Below, in pieces: positions 63,049 through 64,000 of a stretch of DNA of 64,000 bases. Location of the stretch: positions 2,226,001-2,290,000 of the forward strand of contig CP076354.1 in the NCBI GenBank assembly GCA_018798825.1, read 5' to 3'. Each line of letters starts with the position of its first letter. Within the stretch, counting starts at the first letter, position 1. Origin of the DNA: Ochrobactrum sp. BTU1 (GTDB taxonomy: Bacteria > Pseudomonadota > Alphaproteobacteria > Rhizobiales > Rhizobiaceae). A program made the translations under genes and the position numbers. Under the pieces are notes generated by a model, which made no database searches, had not been told where the DNA came from, and saw only the letters and a list, made by a program, of their open reading frames with translations.

Positions 63049-63515
63049 ACCGTGCCCCGTGGCAAAATGCGCGTAAGATAATCGGCGGTGGATTGACCGG
63101 ACATAACCGTCTCCATCCAGGCGCGCCGTTCAAAGTCGATGATCCCCAGTTCCCATACGCAGGCCATCAACAAAGGCTGTGCGGGCATGAAGTCAATCTC
63201 GTCGCCGAGTTCGGACTGCCAGAGAATCTGTGTTGCGATGCCACCTTCCAGCCACCAGTGCAGAAGAAGCCACAGGCTTTCTTCACCCTGATGCAGAATA
63301 GCAAAACCAGCGCCGAGATGCGGCGTATGCTCAAGCTTTTCTGCAACCGATGCGATCTGTCTGCGGGCGATACCACGAGCCGCTTCTGCAAGCGGATTGG
63401 AAGGATCGGCTTCAATGATGCTGAGCTTGATTGTTGCCGAACCACACTCCGTCAGTCCGTCGAACCATGCGGCCCGCGGTCTGTAAGCATTTGTGTCGAC
63501 AACAGCGTGGCTCAT
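63045..63515 (-). CDS. Unrecognised protein between trpB and trpA
   Basis: This is a 156-residue protein I do not recognise. It is tryptophan-rich ([36 protein letters not shown]) and acidic, has no signal peptide or transmembrane helix, and no known motif. ATG 63515 has TGAGGA upstream and lies 7 bp behind the trpB stop; its own stop overlaps the trpA start (ATGA). This tight placing inside a trp unit argues for a real gene. I remember a hypothetical gene in this place in related Rhizobiales. A role in tryptophan synthesis is only a guess. Confidence 0.75.
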   Translation of the reverse strand: MSHAVVDTNAYRPRAAWFDGLTECGSATIKLSIIEADPSNPLAEAARGIARRQIASVAEKLEHTPHLGAGFAILHQGEESLWLLLHWWLEGGIATQILWQSELGDEIDFMPAQPLLMACVWELGIIDFERRAWMETVMSGQSTADYLTRILPRGTV

Positions 63516-63522
63516 GCAATCC

Positions 63523-64000
<478 letters not shown>

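Overview
The window reads as a Brucellaceae chromosome (Brucella or Ochrobactrum type, Rhizobiales). Protein sequences and gene order (aroE-coaE-dnaQ / secB, hslVU, the his cluster, pckA / chvI-chvG-hprK, ahcY-divL, addBA-trxA, folC-accD-trpA-trpB) fit this family. Protein-level identifications come from recognised motifs and remembered families, not from a database search. Both edges cut genes: aroE lacks its start and trpB lacks its start.

Positions 1-9.8 kb carry housekeeping genes: shikimate dehydrogenase, CoA and DNA polymerase genes, SecB, a Tim44-like adaptor, MltA, a Smr protein with an Xre regulator, a DUF1402 protein that looks like a divergent lytic transglycosylase, and the HslUV protease with a DUF2585 membrane gene between its subunits. 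A 54-bp tandem repeat array separates hslV from the histidine cluster (hisB, DUF2628 gene, hisH, hisA, hisF, hisE), which is followed by coaA and a PhzF-family gene. Leftward genes follow (LysM/BON protein, poxB, a hydrolase, arfB, pckA).

Positions 21.9-39.8 kb hold a signalling and cell-cycle block: ChvI/ChvG, the short HPr kinase, EIIA and HPr of a permease-less PTS, ahcY, a DivL-type pseudo-histidine kinase with tyrosine at the phospho-acceptor position, a TsaE-AmgK fusion with MurU (tRNA modification plus peptidoglycan sugar recycling), AddB/AddA and thioredoxin.

Positions 39.9-59.6 kb are a catabolic island, all on the plus strand, with no mobility gene. The first operon is a family-5 ABC importer with a cytoplasmic glycerophosphodiester phosphodiesterase and a sugar-phosphate isomerase-like TIM barrel, which suggests intact import of a phosphodiester, an architecture recalling the agrocinopine (Acc) system. 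The second starts with a GntR/FCD regulator behind a clear palindromic operator. It encodes a second ABC importer plus uronate dehydrogenase, SMP-30 lactonase, mutarotase, an enolase-superfamily dehydratase, an IlvD-type dehydratase, a DapA-family lyase and an RraA-family aldolase, i.e. oxidative breakdown of uronates or other sugar acids.

Positions 59.8-64 kb return to core genes on the minus strand: folC, accD (without zinc-ribbon cysteines), trpA, an unrecognised gene, and trpB. Palindromic intergenic elements sharing the core AAAAGTGNGAANCGGTTTT occur at eight places across the window, and one of them is amplified into the 54-bp array.
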